From contig NC_088110.1 of NCBI RefSeq assembly GCF_036370855.1, forward strand, positions 21,323,501 through 21,387,500: a DNA stretch of 64,000 nucleotides. The letters are read 5' to 3'. Numbering within the stretch: position 1 is the first letter of the stretch; each line of letters starts with the position of its first letter. Below the pieces are notes generated by a model. The model was not told where the DNA came from, did no database searches, and was given only the letters and a program-made list of their open reading frames with translations. This DNA is from Dromaius novaehollandiae (taxonomy: Eukaryota > Chordata > Aves > Casuariiformes > Dromaiidae). Shown here one piece after another: positions 1-11,741 of the stretch. The position numbers and the translations under genes are program-made.

Positions 1-1
1 G

Positions 2-112
2 GACATTTACTTGGACAGCACCTGTGGCAACGTGCTGTTTCGCAAAGGCAACCGTGCTCCACAGGAGCTGTTCAAGTGTGTCAACGATGAAGATGTAGCA
101 GCACCTAGATAA
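2..112 (+). CDS. Unidentified open segment ending in a stop; possible terminal exon
   Basis: An open frame enters from the left edge and runs 36 codons to a TAA at 110-112. Codon use looks gene-like (many AAC, GGC, GTG, CTG, GAC), and a possible poly(A) signal follows at 410. I do not recognise the protein; it includes LFRKGNRAP and ends in AAPR. It does not resemble the WFDC1 signal-peptide exon. It could be the last exon of a neighbouring gene, a retrocopy, or a chance frame, because one minus-strand frame here is also open. No function is assigned. Confidence 0.25.
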   Translation, partial: DIYLDSTCGNVLFRKGNRAPQELFKCVNDEDVAAPR

Positions 113-1348
113 AGAAGGATATTAGCCTCACCCCAAATTTCTCCGCAGCCTGATAGTGAAATTTCCTAGAGAACCCCTTGAGGACAGTTGCACCACACTA
201 TTTCTTGCAATAACAAGCCCAGTTGTTTATCAGTGATTTTGAAACACAACAGTGATGAGTCCAAGTATATACAGGGACTCAAGCCAAACAGCCTGGCAGG
301 GAGCGCGTGGCAGCTCTCGCTTTGTACCTTCGGCTAGATGCTGATCTCTGCTAAAAGCACACACTCAAGATCTCTCTTTTGATTTGGCTAGAGCTTATTA
401 GTGTGGATTAATAAATCTGTGCACTGAATTTTGCCCTTTCTGAGTACTGTATACTGCTCTGGGGGATGGAGCTCAAGCCTGGAGATGAATCGTTTGGCCA
501 CAGGTGAGAAAGGAATAGGCTTGGCTGATTCACCAGCTTCCCTCTGATGGAGGGAGTTGGCTGCTCGCTAAAATGCCGTCAGTATGAATCATATTGTCTA
601 AATGTCGCCTCTTATAAATGTTTCTGGTAAAATCCTGGGCCTGTTAATCCACTTTAAACCTCCCATGTCATTTTGGTGTGCAATAAACAGCTGGGCTCTT
701 TCTGCTGTAGTTGGTCACGGTCTCATTTTCCTTTTGATTAAATTGCTGTCACCCACACAAAGCCTACACAGATCATATCATGTTTTAGAAAAGGTCTTTA
801 ATTAAACAGCCCAGGACCTCATATTGGAAAGCCTGGAAGTGTTTGCACCTCTTCCCTCTAAGTGCTGGTCAAGGAGAAGGTGACAGAGGGAGAAAGAGCC
901 TGTTCAGGAGATAGTCACTGCCTGGGACATTAGCGCCAGGGCTCTTTGGTGACATAACCTTAAAAAGTGCAATGGCATTTTTTCAACCATGGAAAATGTT
1001 TTGCCATGGAAATGTTTTAAGGTGATCATCATGATGATGCTTGGGATATTTCTCTCTGTTTCCAAGACCAGCGCAAAAGTCATCTTAGGGATTTTCACCT
1101 CCTCATTGCCATTACAATACTGTTAATTACAAAATTAGGCCCACAGCTCGTTTTATGTTGCCAAAGTACTGTGCTAGGTACAAGGTCATGTAACTCTCCC
1201 GTCAGTGTATCGAAGGCAGGGCCGGGGGAACTGAATAGTTAATTCTCCTGCTTGAAAGCTGCTGGGAATTCCCTCTTCTGTTGAACTAGTGGGATGTTTG
1301 GTATTCGCCTTATGCCAAACTTTTGTTTCCTTTTCTTTTCTTTGCAAG
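113..1348. other. Non-coding stretch left of WFDC1 exon 2 (probable intron 1)
   Basis: I looked for the WFDC1 first exon (start codon, signal peptide, phase-0 donor) and found none. A donor-like CACAG/GTGAGA at about 502-511 follows an ATG at 466, but it ends in phase 2, which does not fit exon 2, and no hydrophobic leader is present. Most likely this is WFDC1 intron 1. Confidence 0.5.
410..415 (+). terminator. Possible poly(A) signal AATAAA
   Basis: AATAAA lies about 300 bases after the stop of the unidentified open segment and is followed by T-rich sequence with a TGTATACTG stretch. It would fit a short 3'UTR, but isolated AATAAA hexamers are common. Confidence 0.2.
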
Positions 1349-1544
1349 GATTATGAGTACCCTCTTCATTCTCACAGTGCCCACTACCAGAAGAACGACC
1401 GCTGCCCCCCACCGCCCCAGACCTTGCCCGACCGAGCCTGCGAGGTGCCCAGCTGCCGATCAGATTCCGAGTGCGAAAGGCACAAGCGTTGCTGTTACAA
1501 CGGCTGCATCTATGCCTGTCTGGAGTCCGTACAGCCACCGCCAG
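1349..1544 (+). CDS. WFDC1: WFDC1 coding exon 2 (WAP domain)
   Basis: Acceptor TTGCAAG before 1349, donor /GTAGGG at 1545. It starts in phase 0 with DYEYPLH and ends in phase 1. The whole four-disulfide core is in this one exon. Confidence 0.93.
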
Positions 1545-4500
1545 GTAGGGTGGACCCAGCGATCCAGCTGCAAGAGAGAGAAATGTCAAGAGACATGTAG
1601 AAATCATGGTAGTCTGTCCCCACGTGCGTCTGGCCACGGGTAGGACGTTTCAGTGTGAGTCAAGGATGAAAGTTCAGTTGCGTAGCTCTGATTTCCTGGA
1701 GCTGAAGGTGTGATGAGTCTTGAATCAAGAGAGTGGAACTGATCTATGATCAGTGGCTGCTGCAAAATTTCTGCCAGTACAAATGGCAGAAATCTTTTGA
1801 TGCCAGTTCTTTTCCTGGGAATATATATTCAGGAAAAGAAATAACCCCCATCTGAGGAAGTGCTCATTGAAGCCAGGCAGCTACAACCGTCTCATCTCAT
1901 CCATGCCATGTGAAAAGAGGATGAGAAACAACAGTTGCTTTGGCCATTAAGACACCAGGATCTTGGGGCCCTGGATAACATCCACGGTTGTTTCACCGCT
2001 GGGACAATGGGAACATGAATACAAATATCTTGCTACAAAACTGCCAGCCAGATCCATCCTTCAGGAGCCTGGCAGCCTCATCATTGGCTCTTACAGAATA
2101 ATCAGTGACTTTTTAATAACTATGTGTTCCGGGGCTGTTTCTCCTTGACTATGTGGTTTGCTTGTTTCTATCTTTTACAGTTTTAGACTGGCTGGTTCAG
2201 CCCAAACCCCGCTGGTTGGGAGGAAACGGGTGGCTTTTGGATGGCCCTGAGGAAGTCTTACAAGGTACAGTACATTTGACTAAGTGTCTTCTCTGCAATA
2301 TGAGTAATTGAACACTGTTACACAAAAGGCACTAGTTTGGAAAGTGATATATTCATCACCTACAGGGATGTGATTGGAGCTGCTGGTATTTGTCTGGAGT
2401 TTCCATGGAATTAACCCTGTGTTGTGCAAGAGTTTCTCGGGCTGTAAATCAGTTGCTTTTTATGGATATGGCTGGAAATCCTGACCTAGGATAGCCTGAT
2501 CAGATGTGCCAAACCAGCACAAAATGCCCACACAGGGGAAAGCCTGGAGACGGCAGAGCACTAGGAATACTCTACAGAACTGAATTTTTGTCCTTTTTTG
2601 AAATAAGTAGAAATATATCCTTTTTAGAAAAAAGCTTTGTCAACATACATAGATTTTCTGCCAGCTCCCTGATAGCCAGTGGGCAGACTTGCATTTGGAG
2701 GTGTCCGGATCCAAACAGGCTGCCTCAGGATGAGGCCTCCACTGTTTTCCAGTTCCTTGTGCCTGAACGCTGCTCGAAATGAGAGCCCTGGCAAGCTGCT
2801 GTGAAGATATGTCACACTGACATGGAGCTAGGAGCATCAAAGCCTGGGGAACGCTGTTCAGATTGGGCTTCTCGGGTTAATTCCGTATAGAAGTATCTTT
2901 TAATTAATTTTTTCAAATTCTGCAAAATGAAAAAAGGAATGTGTGGGGAGAGGAGAAGAGGATTTTTCTTCTGCAAGACACCCCCGGTCTGTATGGCTGA
3001 CGTTTTGGATTTCTTCACAGAAGAGCTATTCCAGCTTTTGATCAGCTTTAGTCAGACACGGGTAGTGCCAATAAATTGCCCTCTCTGGAAAACTGGTCTC
3101 AGCCAAGAGCTCCAGGCTGTCCTGAAGCACTGTTTTGTGCATGCAGAGACAGTCGAGCAGTTGGAATGGAAAGTGAGCGAATTGCCCGTTAAAGATAGAA
3201 AGCGCAAAAGGCCATGCAGCAACAGGTTTGTGAGCACAGCACCAGTGCAGAGGTGACATCAGAGCTTTCAAAGTGACCGTCATATTGCAGTTAAAATAGA
3301 AGGGCTTGGCTGTTTTATGTGGCTCTCTGAAAACCTCCAGAGCAGAGACAAAATTGAGCGCTTCTGCCCTTCTTTCAGATGCCTAAATTGCAGTTGTCAG
3401 TGCATGAAATTTTGATTCGTGTCAGAGTGAAGTTATGAGCCAGGGATGGATTGCAAACACCTAGAAAGGCAGCGCAAGTTTGACGTTACCCTCAAAGGGC
3501 AGGATGCCAGGCTGAGAAACCGCAGGTGCCATTCACGGCAGGAGGAGATCAGCAGCTGGGAGACACCTTCCCTCTAAGTACATAACTGATCCTTTAAAAA
3601 GTGAGATCTGAGTTCCAGTCTTGCCTGAGCCTCTAGGAGATCAACAGGGAGATCCAGAACAAGTTGCCTTGCCATCTGCCTCAGTTTTCCACAATACAAA
3701 AGGGGCAGAATTATACTCTTCTCTTTTGTAAAGGCTTTGAATTCCAGTAATGAAAAAATCTTCTAAGAGTTATAGTATTCCTGGCCAGGATTTCTCTAAT
3801 GTCCAATCTTACACAGATAGTACCAGATTCACTGAACCCTGGTTCTCATCTGTTATGGAAACTCCTAGTTCTTCAAGGGAAAATGCTGCCTCCAGCTCAC
3901 TGGAGTTGCACTGACAGAAATAAGATAAAATAGGTCCCTTCTCATCCATTCCTGTCATGCTTATATTATTTGGTCTTATTTTATCACCTTTATCACAACT
4001 TAATGGAGCAATTAGTGGAATAAGAACCATCAGTCATGGCATCAGACTTACAGCAGGAGCCCTTAAAATTAAAATCCCAGCAAATGAAGGGGGAGTGTCC
4101 CTGCATAGTCTCTGCATTTAATGTACACAAATACTGCCTGTGAGTCCTGCTTTATTTTCTTATTCTGCTCCACACTTGCGAGATACCAGGGGTCAAGGCA
4201 ATCAATGCCTATGTTTGTAGCAGGGGACGGTACTGCCTGACCCCATGGTGAGTCACATCCGAAGTTTAAATTCGTCAGTGAGTGAATGGGCGTGGAGCAG
4301 AGAACAAAGTGGTAAACTCCAGTTTCGTGGTCACTTCTCCCTGATTCCTCACCCAGCCCTAAACGCTAATTACAACAGATTTACACCTGCTCTAATCAGA
4401 GGGAATAACAGCTTGGAGGGACCACCTGTCAGTGAGAACATGGTGGGCAGAGGTCATCTGCCTTCACTGCTTTCCAGCCCTCTCTCAGACCTTGCACAAA

Positions 4501-7500
4501 AGCTGTGGGAAGGGTGGCACTGGAGGTAACTGGGCTCTGCAATGGGATCTGCAATCCCCATTTTGGGGTAGACAGGTCATTTTTTTATGTAAGGTGTGAA
4601 CTGCTTCAGCTGTGCTGCCAGGCTTCTTTGGATGTGTCAGCTGTTTGGTATCCTTGCTTGGAAAGTAATCTGAGATCTTCTCTGGGAGGAGATGCAGAAG
4701 GGGGTGGCCACATTGCCACGCTGTGGCTGCCTGCGGGTGATGAAGGTGAGGTGTATGACCTGCAGCCTTCTCTTCCAGCGGAGGCCTGCAGTACCACTGA
4801 GGACGGCGATGAGCCTCTGCATTGCCCCACTGGATACGAATGCCATATCATCAACCCTGGCAACACCGCCGAAGGAATCCCTAACCGGGGCCAGTGTATC
4901 AAGCTGCGGGGAAATCCAGGTCAGCTGGCTGGAAATCACCCTTCTTTTCTTGTTCTGTCATGCAAAAGCAGTAAGATATGGCTCGTTCACTGGCTGCAAA
5001 GCAGATCTGGTGGTACATCTGGCCTTGTGCGCTTCCCAGGTTTTGGGGCACCCCAGCGCTCCAGGCAGCTTACAAACACCAGTGCCTGCACCAGCTCTTC
5101 ATTGCCTCGGGGGTACATGTGCTTTGAAACCCAAATTTCTCTGCTTCCAGCACTGGCAACCATGTGATGTAGCTAAATTACTAAAAATATAAATGGAGCT
5201 CACAAGGCAAAAATTCATAGCTAAGTGAACACTGCATAAATGCCAGGGCAAAAAGCGACCTTACCAAGGATGATTAGGTGCCAGTATGTCATTGGAGACA
5301 CTTGAGGCCATCTGTTTTTGTGGTTTATAAGGAGTGTCCTCTGTGAGCTGTATTACCTGATCAAAACTCCAGAGCCCCAAGACAATGTAAGGTTACAAAG
5401 AACTCCACTGAGTAGTGGCAAGCTATATGTAGGTGATGCCCGGACATTAAATCAGACCTTTGACAAATATAGACGGGACCATCGGAGCAGCAGCTCTCTG
5501 CCTGGGCACCCTTAAGGAGCTGCGCTCTTGGAGGAGGTGTTGAACGACTGCTGATGTGGGAGATGCTGGACCGTAGGGAGGGCTCGGCGGTCCTGGGACT
5601 GGGTCCCCCTGCCACCGCTAGCCTCAGTGAGTGAATGCTGGCTGTGAATCGTCCCAGCCTGCAGAAATCGGCCTCGCCTGGCTGAAGTCTCTAATGCTCT
5701 TGGCAGCGGCTGAGCTATGTGAAATACCCATGGAAGGGGACACCATATGTTTGTCCCCTCTGCGATAGTGCAGGTAGAGCGGGTAGGAACCTGCATGTCC
5801 CTTTATTAAGCTGCACAGTAAATAGAAATATTTATAATATTACTACACACTTCATTAAGCAGTGTAAGTCTCAAATTCCAATTCTGTCTTCAGACCTTGC
5901 TTAATGCATCCAAAACATTATTCTCTTGTTTCTATAGACACATTTGCCCAATAAAGGAGCTCCTGTTGGCCAAACTATTTTCCAGAATATGCTAGACTAG
6001 GCTACAAGTCATCTTAACTTAGAGACATGAGAGATGATTTTTGCCATTTAGTCACTGTAAAAGCCAAGGGAACTATCAAACCAGATCTCTGAACTGTTTC
6101 TTTAAAAGACTAAGAAATTTTCCATTTTTAGCTTTTAGGCCTTTTATTTTCTTCTTTTGTTTCTTTTCCCTTAAAAAGTCCCTAAGAAGTAGTGTAATGT
6201 ATATCACTATAGGTATTTCTAGAGCTAAAGGTGTTTCTGAGAGCTTAAATAGCAGTATAAATGGTGAACAGAAAAGACCAAACTGGAACTTGAACTTTGC
6301 AGGACACTAATAGATGGTCTGATGTTGTGCATAAATTTTCTTTAATTTCAGAAAAATCCGGGATTCCTTAACTGATAACTCCCAGAAAGAACACAAGCTT
6401 CTAGTGATTGGCAGTTAACCACTGGCAGGGAGAGTGAGCTGTAACTGCGTAGTTCAATAATCTAAACAGTTTTATAGGAAGTTTATAGCAGCCTATCTCT
6501 AGATCTCTGCGTCAGCTGCAGAGATCCTCTGTTTTCATACCTGAGGTTATTATTCCCATATCTGTAGTTTATCTGTGCTATGCACAAAGCTTAACACACA
6601 GAATGAAGGCTGACTGGATGTGTTCTCATTACGTACCTTCTTTTTCAGACGGACGTAACCTAAGGCATAAGTATTACAAGGAATATTTTGGTAAGCTATT
6701 GGCATGAAGTGTTTACTATTGCTAAGCTTTACAGTCATTGCATTGCTTAGAGGGAATTTGCTGCTTATGAAATGAAGGTCTGTGCATAGCGAAAGAGATT
6801 CTTCGGTCTCAGCTTTCCACGGCTTTGTCGAACGATCTTACTGTAGGAGGTGCAGTGCCCGGACTGGACTCTTGGACAGATATCGCCAGCTGTGACACAC
6901 TGTGTTAAATGATGCAGCCTTCTCCTGGGGTCCTACCCAGGGGGTGAGAAATACCCAATCCAATACCCTTTGGTTATTTTTAAATAGATCTTTGGAGCTT
7001 TGGTCATGGCCTAGGTCTTCTTGCAGATGAACACAGAACTCAGTGAAGACAAGGTCTCTTACCAAGAGCTTTTGCTAAGAGTACTGGGATGTAGGATAAA
7101 AGAAGTGCAGAGCCCATTGAGTCAGGCCCTTGTTGTTATCTGCAACCACATCGGGTGTCAGGTCCCTCCCACAAACTGATAGGTCTCCAGGAAAGCTAGC
7201 TTTTCTGCCTCCCAGCTTCTAGTAGGACCATCTTCTAGAAACTCTCTGCTCTCGTGGCTAGGAAGCTCCTGATTTCCAATCTAAATGTATTCATGGACAA
7301 GTTATGAATTCAAAGTACAGATGAGAGAAAATACGTAGATACAGACACCGGGGGAGCAAAAGGGACTATCTTGCTCATCTAGAAATGAATCAGTCTCGGC
7401 ACACCAGCAGCCTCTCATTTTTTATTGAAGGCACCATATCAATAGAGTTTGAAGGAGAGACTAGAGGAGGAATAGGAAATGACTGTGTAAATATTCATAG

Positions 7501-8046
7501 AGGAGGAAGCTGCTGGTGTAAAGGGAGAGCATGAGAGAAACTACAAGGTACATTCTGGTGAAAGCAAATAACACAGTGATGCAGTGAGTCTCATCAGAGT
7601 TGCCTCAAGGTCTTGGGAGGGTGGAAGTGTCGGTGCCTTCTTTTTTCCTTCTGCTCCACAGCTTTCATTTTGCTTGTCCCTCCTCTTCAGCTGTAGTTGC
7701 CCTGTACTAACTCTGGATCTGGAGGGGAGTGATCAGATCAGATTGGACGTGATATTCCAATCTAACTAGACGACATCTTTGATGTGACCAGAGTTACAAA
7801 CAGCCACATTTGGCCAGCTTAGTTTAAGAAACTATAAAAGGATTTTCATTCCTCAGTCCAGCCTGCTAGCACACCTCTACCAGAAAACTGCTAAATATTG
7901 AGACCAGTAAAAACGTAGTGCTTAGAAATCCTTGTGAAATATTTGGCACAAACGTAAAGTCTAACTCCGCTGAGATTTGTTTTGCAGGGAGCAGTTCCAA
8001 CAATGTGGTCGGCTATGTGAAAAACCAGCAGAAGCATTTGGGCTAA
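1349..8046 (+). CDS. WFDC1: WFDC1 (ps20), WAP four-disulfide core domain protein 1; 5' partial
   Basis: Secreted protein with one whey acidic protein domain, described in mammals as a growth-modulating stromal factor with protease-inhibitor-like fold. Visible coding exons are 1349-1544, 2181-2264, 4779-4919, 6649-6690 and 7988-8046; they join in frame to 173 residues plus TAA. Exon 2 carries all eight WAP cysteines (DRC, AC, SC, EC, CC, GC, AC). The next exon gives VLDWLVQPKPRW and GGNGWLLDGPEE, nearly identical to mammals; then AEACSTTEDG, then GRNLRHKYYKEYF, and the end is KNQQKHLG. Introns between these exons are phase 1; exon 2 starts in phase 0. Mammalian WFDC1 is about 220 residues, so about 45-50 N-terminal residues with the signal peptide lie outside the window. 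Identification is by family knowledge of the human protein; the exon joins are seen directly. Confidence 0.95.
2181..2264 (+). CDS. WFDC1: WFDC1 coding exon 3
   Basis: Acceptor TTTTACAG, donor /GTACAG; 84 bp, phase 1 to 1. It encodes the strongly conserved tryptophan-rich linker (LDWLVQPKPRW). Confidence 0.93.
2265..4778 (+). other. WFDC1: WFDC1 intron 3
   Basis: A 2.5 kb GT-AG intron with no coding signal. It contains a MIR-like SINE remnant near 3608-3722; otherwise I see nothing distinctive. Confidence 0.85.
3608..3722 (+). repeat. MIR-like SINE remnant
   Basis: The order of degraded motifs AGTTCCAGTCTTGCC, CAAGTTGCCTTGCC, CTGCCTCAGTTTTCC and GGGGCAGAATTATAC follows the MIR consensus 3' half (gtcacttaac, cctcagtttcc, aaatggggataataata). 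Old and diverged. Confidence 0.6.
4779..4919 (+). CDS. WFDC1: WFDC1 coding exon 4
   Basis: Acceptor CTCTTCCAG, donor /GTCAGC; 141 bp, phase 1 to 1. It encodes a cysteine-containing stretch with TTEDGDEPLHCP and AEGIPNRGQC, as in mammals. Confidence 0.93.
4920..6648 (+). other. WFDC1: WFDC1 intron 4
   Basis: A 1.7 kb GT-AG intron. No coding exon, RNA gene or clear repeat recognised. Confidence 0.8.
6649..6690 (+). CDS. WFDC1: WFDC1 coding exon 5 (42-bp small exon)
   Basis: Acceptor CTTTTTCAG, donor /GTAAGC; 42 bp, phase 1 to 1, encoding a basic segment (NLRHKYYKEYF) matching the human RILRHKLYKEYP region. Confidence 0.92.
6691..7987 (+). other. WFDC1: WFDC1 intron 5
   Basis: A 1.3 kb GT-AG intron ending TTTTGCAG. 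Nothing else recognised. Confidence 0.8.
7988..8046 (+). CDS. WFDC1: WFDC1 last coding exon (exon 6)
   Basis: Encodes GSSSNNVVGYVKNQQKHLG and TAA at 8044-8046. The exon probably continues only to 8062, where a consensus donor (CTGG/GTAAGT) follows the stop by 16 bases, so the 3'UTR is likely spliced. Confidence 0.93.
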
Positions 8047-8453
8047 TTGGAGGTGTTCCTGGGTAAGTGCCCTGAGAACGAGGGGACAGCTAGGTGAAAC
8101 ACTTGGTGCTTAGTATGCAATTATATAAAGAAATAGTTGTTGGAGGTGAAATTACCTCTCATCACAGAGCTAGCTTAAGGACAGCATCTTAAAACTATGT
8201 AGAGATGCATATCAGTCTCTGAACTGAGCTGAAACACCTGTGCAGACAAGTAGGTGGTGCTGGAAAAGTGTCTTAGGATCCTGTGGCATTGCAGATGGGT
8301 CTCTGCAAACTGTCCAGGGAGAAGTCTGTGGCTTTCCCATCTTTTCCTCTCTCCCCTCCACTTTTTATTCTGATTTCATAAAATGCACCTGATTTCTTTG
8401 AATAACCCTTACCTTCTGGGTCTTTAGAGGATGGAATGATTTTCAAGATGCAA

Positions 8454-8459
8454 AATAAA
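8454..8459 (+). terminator. WFDC1: Possible proximal poly(A) signal for WFDC1
   Basis: AATAAA about 410 bases after the stop. It would be used only if the donor at 8063 is skipped. A GTCAGTC tract follows but there is no strong GU-rich element. Confidence 0.3.
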
Positions 8460-11400
8460 TGCTGGAAAACTTTGTCAGTCTCACAAATTAGGAAAAAAAA
8501 GCCATTTAAATGGAGATTATCTTATCCAGATAGCATATCAGTTGGGTTTTGGGGGTGTTTTAGTTAATTCTTAGATGACATGTTTAGGGACTGATTGCAA
8601 TAATGGTCAATTTTGCAAATACTTAGGCATATGGGTGACTTCAGGGGGTAACTTTTTGTGTGTCAACAGCTGCACTGAACAGTGTGGCTCACTCCTGTGC
8701 ATAAACGTTGTCGTATCTGGCCAGACCAAAGCTAACTGAAAGAGCTCCATTCATTTTATCAGGCTTCGAATTGAGCAAGAGTGAAAATATTTGTTATACC
8801 AAAGATTCTGTCTTAAGATGGTTTTCTCAACACTTTAAACTCCACTCTAAAATAAACTTGAGCTTAACTGGCAGTCACTAAAACAAAGCAGTTAAGTATG
8901 TCCTTTCTGTGCTTACAAAAGGCCAACTGTTAAGATTACGTGGCTGCGTAAGGACAAGTTCTGCGCAAACATCCCAGGAAGCATAAATATTTTAATTCCT
9001 TTTTTTGTCCTTCATCCAGCTGGACCACTCTGTTAAGCAGCTTTCAAGGAACGATTTACCCACTAGTTGTCTGTTCTGGACGGATTCCGGTCCCCGATCT
9101 CCAAGAGCACATCTCCAGCGTTACCCTGCTTTGTGCCCACCAGTGCTAAAAAGACTTCACTCTGCAGGAAAAAGCGTGAGTCTAGATTTTAAGCCTATCG
9201 ACAGAGGGAGAAATGTGATCCCCTGGAAGAAACCTCACCACTTAAGGGCTGTCCTTCTGCAGGCGAAGTGTGGATAGTGTCACGCTGGTCCCTGCAAGCC
9301 GCGGCGTCGTTATCAGGCCCTTGGACCGGAGCATGCCCTCGACGTGTGCTCGGTGGCCAACTTGGATGTGGCCAGTTCAGATTTCCCTATCACAAACGTA
9401 ATTCGGTAGTATAACAATGGAGGAAGTGGTGTCAGAATCAGACCTGAATATTATATCCAAGTTGTATTAATTAAGCAAGACTGACACTGAAAGGGCTCCC
9501 TGGGTTGAATCCGGTCCCTGCCTATCTCAAACTGCTTCACGTAATCCTGCAGATTTCTTCTTTTCCTGTTTATGCCTGGGATTCACCAGATTTACACCCA
9601 GACTACAAACCTAAGCCTAAAATCTTAAGAATTGAGAAACTCTGAGCTAGGAGCAAAACAAATTTTATCACGTGTTTATCCAGTTACTTTACTTAAATTC
9701 CACAGTCTGGTGAGATGCAGATCAAGAGCTAATGTTCAAATAATTTTCTTCCTGCAATATCTAAGCAGTGAGAGACACAGACGTGGCAGCCTTTTTAAGT
9801 TGCTATTTTTAGCCAGCACAGTTTATACTCACAGAGTATCCATCTGTATTTTTGTACCTGCAAAACCTCAACGGGAGGACTGAAGTCTGGATATTTATTG
9901 CGCATATTAGAAGAGCAAAAGCACGACAAAAATGTGTGATTTAAAAAGATTGTCTGGCAGATGGGCAGCTGCTCTTTAGAAGTCCTGGCCCTTTATGTTG
10001 ACTTCCACAAATCCTTAAGGATAAGTTATTTGTATCTGGGCCTTACAGCTTCTTTCAGATGCTTAGCATTATAAAATAGAAAACAAATTTTCTGTGAATG
10101 TTTTCCTTTACTGTGGCAGCTCCCTAAAGGGACAGTAACATTTTATTTTGATGTAGTTGTCAGAATCAGTAGGCAAAAGAAGTCATTTTTGCTCACTTGT
10201 TTAGTACATGTGTCCCTCTGCATTCCTAAAATTAGCATTTTGATATACAGAGTAGTAGTGGTGTGTGTAAATACCCAGTTCACAAATACAAACGCTTGCA
10301 TTCACCCACAAACCATTTTTTTTTTTCCGTTCACCAAGCAGTTAAAGCCAAAGCTAAGGTGCTTATAAAACACTTGATACCTTGCATATGACGTTTGTGG
10401 CTGGAGAGACAGAAGATGCCAGACTGCTCTTTCTGTTTCCTTTCATCCGCAGACACATTCCTCGGTGCTTTACAGTGCACAGGAACAAATGAAGGGCTCC
10501 ACCTTCCCCTGAATATCTCCATTTGTTAAACTCTGTGCATTTCTCTGTGCTTTTTTCCAAATTCTATGTGTTAAGTGCAACACTGTATTTGCACAGGCCT
10601 ATTTCTAGAATATTATCATATACAACTTAACAGAATGATTTCTTAACTCCTCCTAAAAAGGCAGGAGTCCATATTTCATAGTGCCAGTCTTAGTTTAGAC
10701 CAGGAGCTTGCGTTTTCTGGAGTGACAGTACTTGACATCTTAAAACACTGCAGCTTGTAATCAGAAATACAGGCCTTGCTCCCAGATGCTGCTCAGTGAA
10801 ACAGCCTTTTTTTTTTTTGTTCAGCAATGTATTTTGCAGGAAAGTCAGATTCTGATTAAAATGAGCAAAGCTTTTCAGTCATTACTGCTGGTCACCAAGG
10901 AGTAAATGCAAAGTTGTTGTATTTTAGTATAAAACATTCAGAGTCTGAAAAACTGTGAGGATCCTGTTCAAAAACATGTTTTGAGCACGAATGAATTTAC
11001 AAGATTAAAACTTCAGATCTCAGCCTAATCTTGCAAAGCATCCAAAAATATGCTTAATTTCAGTGGAGACGTTCTCTTCGGTGGCTGCTCTATCATAGCT
11101 GCAGGAAGCACTTACCTGACCTCCTTGCTGGATGGAATGGTAGAGATATTTTCTAATTACAAAATGAACTAAAAAGAAAAAAGGAAAGTTGGGTAATTAA
11201 TAACTTGTTTGTGAATTTCTGTTTACCGGATTTTATCAAAGACATCCCCCTCCCTAGTGGTGCTATAATGTTTGGGTGCTATAATATTTGGGGTTTTGTT
11301 CTTTTCAAGTTCCTATTAATTGTCAAACTGAGAAACAAAATCTACAGAAGCAACTTGTATGAATGTTATGTTTTCAGCATTGAAGTCCATCGTACTTTGG

Positions 11401-11735
11401 AAAAAAAAATGCAGACCGAATTAATTCTCCTGATCTTATTTTTTCCAAAGAAATGGCTGAACATCAGTTATGAAGCACAGTAGGAAATCACTAATGTAGG
11501 GGTCTTTTTTAATGTTCCCATGTACACTTTAAAGCATGTTTGGTGCTACAGTAAACTTTCGGTGTATCACTGTGTGCTAGCAATGCTCGTGGGCTTCCGG
11601 ATCCTCCAGCGTCGCAGCAGCGTCCGTGGAGCTGCTCTGCCCTGCGTCCGCTGAGGATCTGCTGCCCCGAGCCAGGCAATAGCTGTTTGTGCACTTGGTG
11701 TTCAGACGTGTACAGGTTCTGCAACTTTGGTGCTC

Positions 11736-11741
11736 AATAAA
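11736..11741 (+). terminator. WFDC1: Strong candidate distal poly(A) signal
   Basis: AATAAA is followed within 40 bases by GT-rich sequence (TAGTTTGTCGTGTGTTC), the usual arrangement around a cleavage site. It is the best poly(A) site between WFDC1 and ATP2C2 on this strand, and I infer that it ends a spliced WFDC1 3'UTR. Confidence 0.45.

Noticed and set aside
1-105. Minus-strand frame resembling the KCNG4 S2 segment after an acceptor-like site
   Set aside because: Only about nine residues are similar; the following residues do not match any Kv channel S2-S3 region, so chance is more likely.
466-511. Short ATG frame ending at a GTGAGA donor as WFDC1 exon 1
   Set aside because: No signal peptide, and the phase (2) does not fit exon 2, which begins in phase 0.
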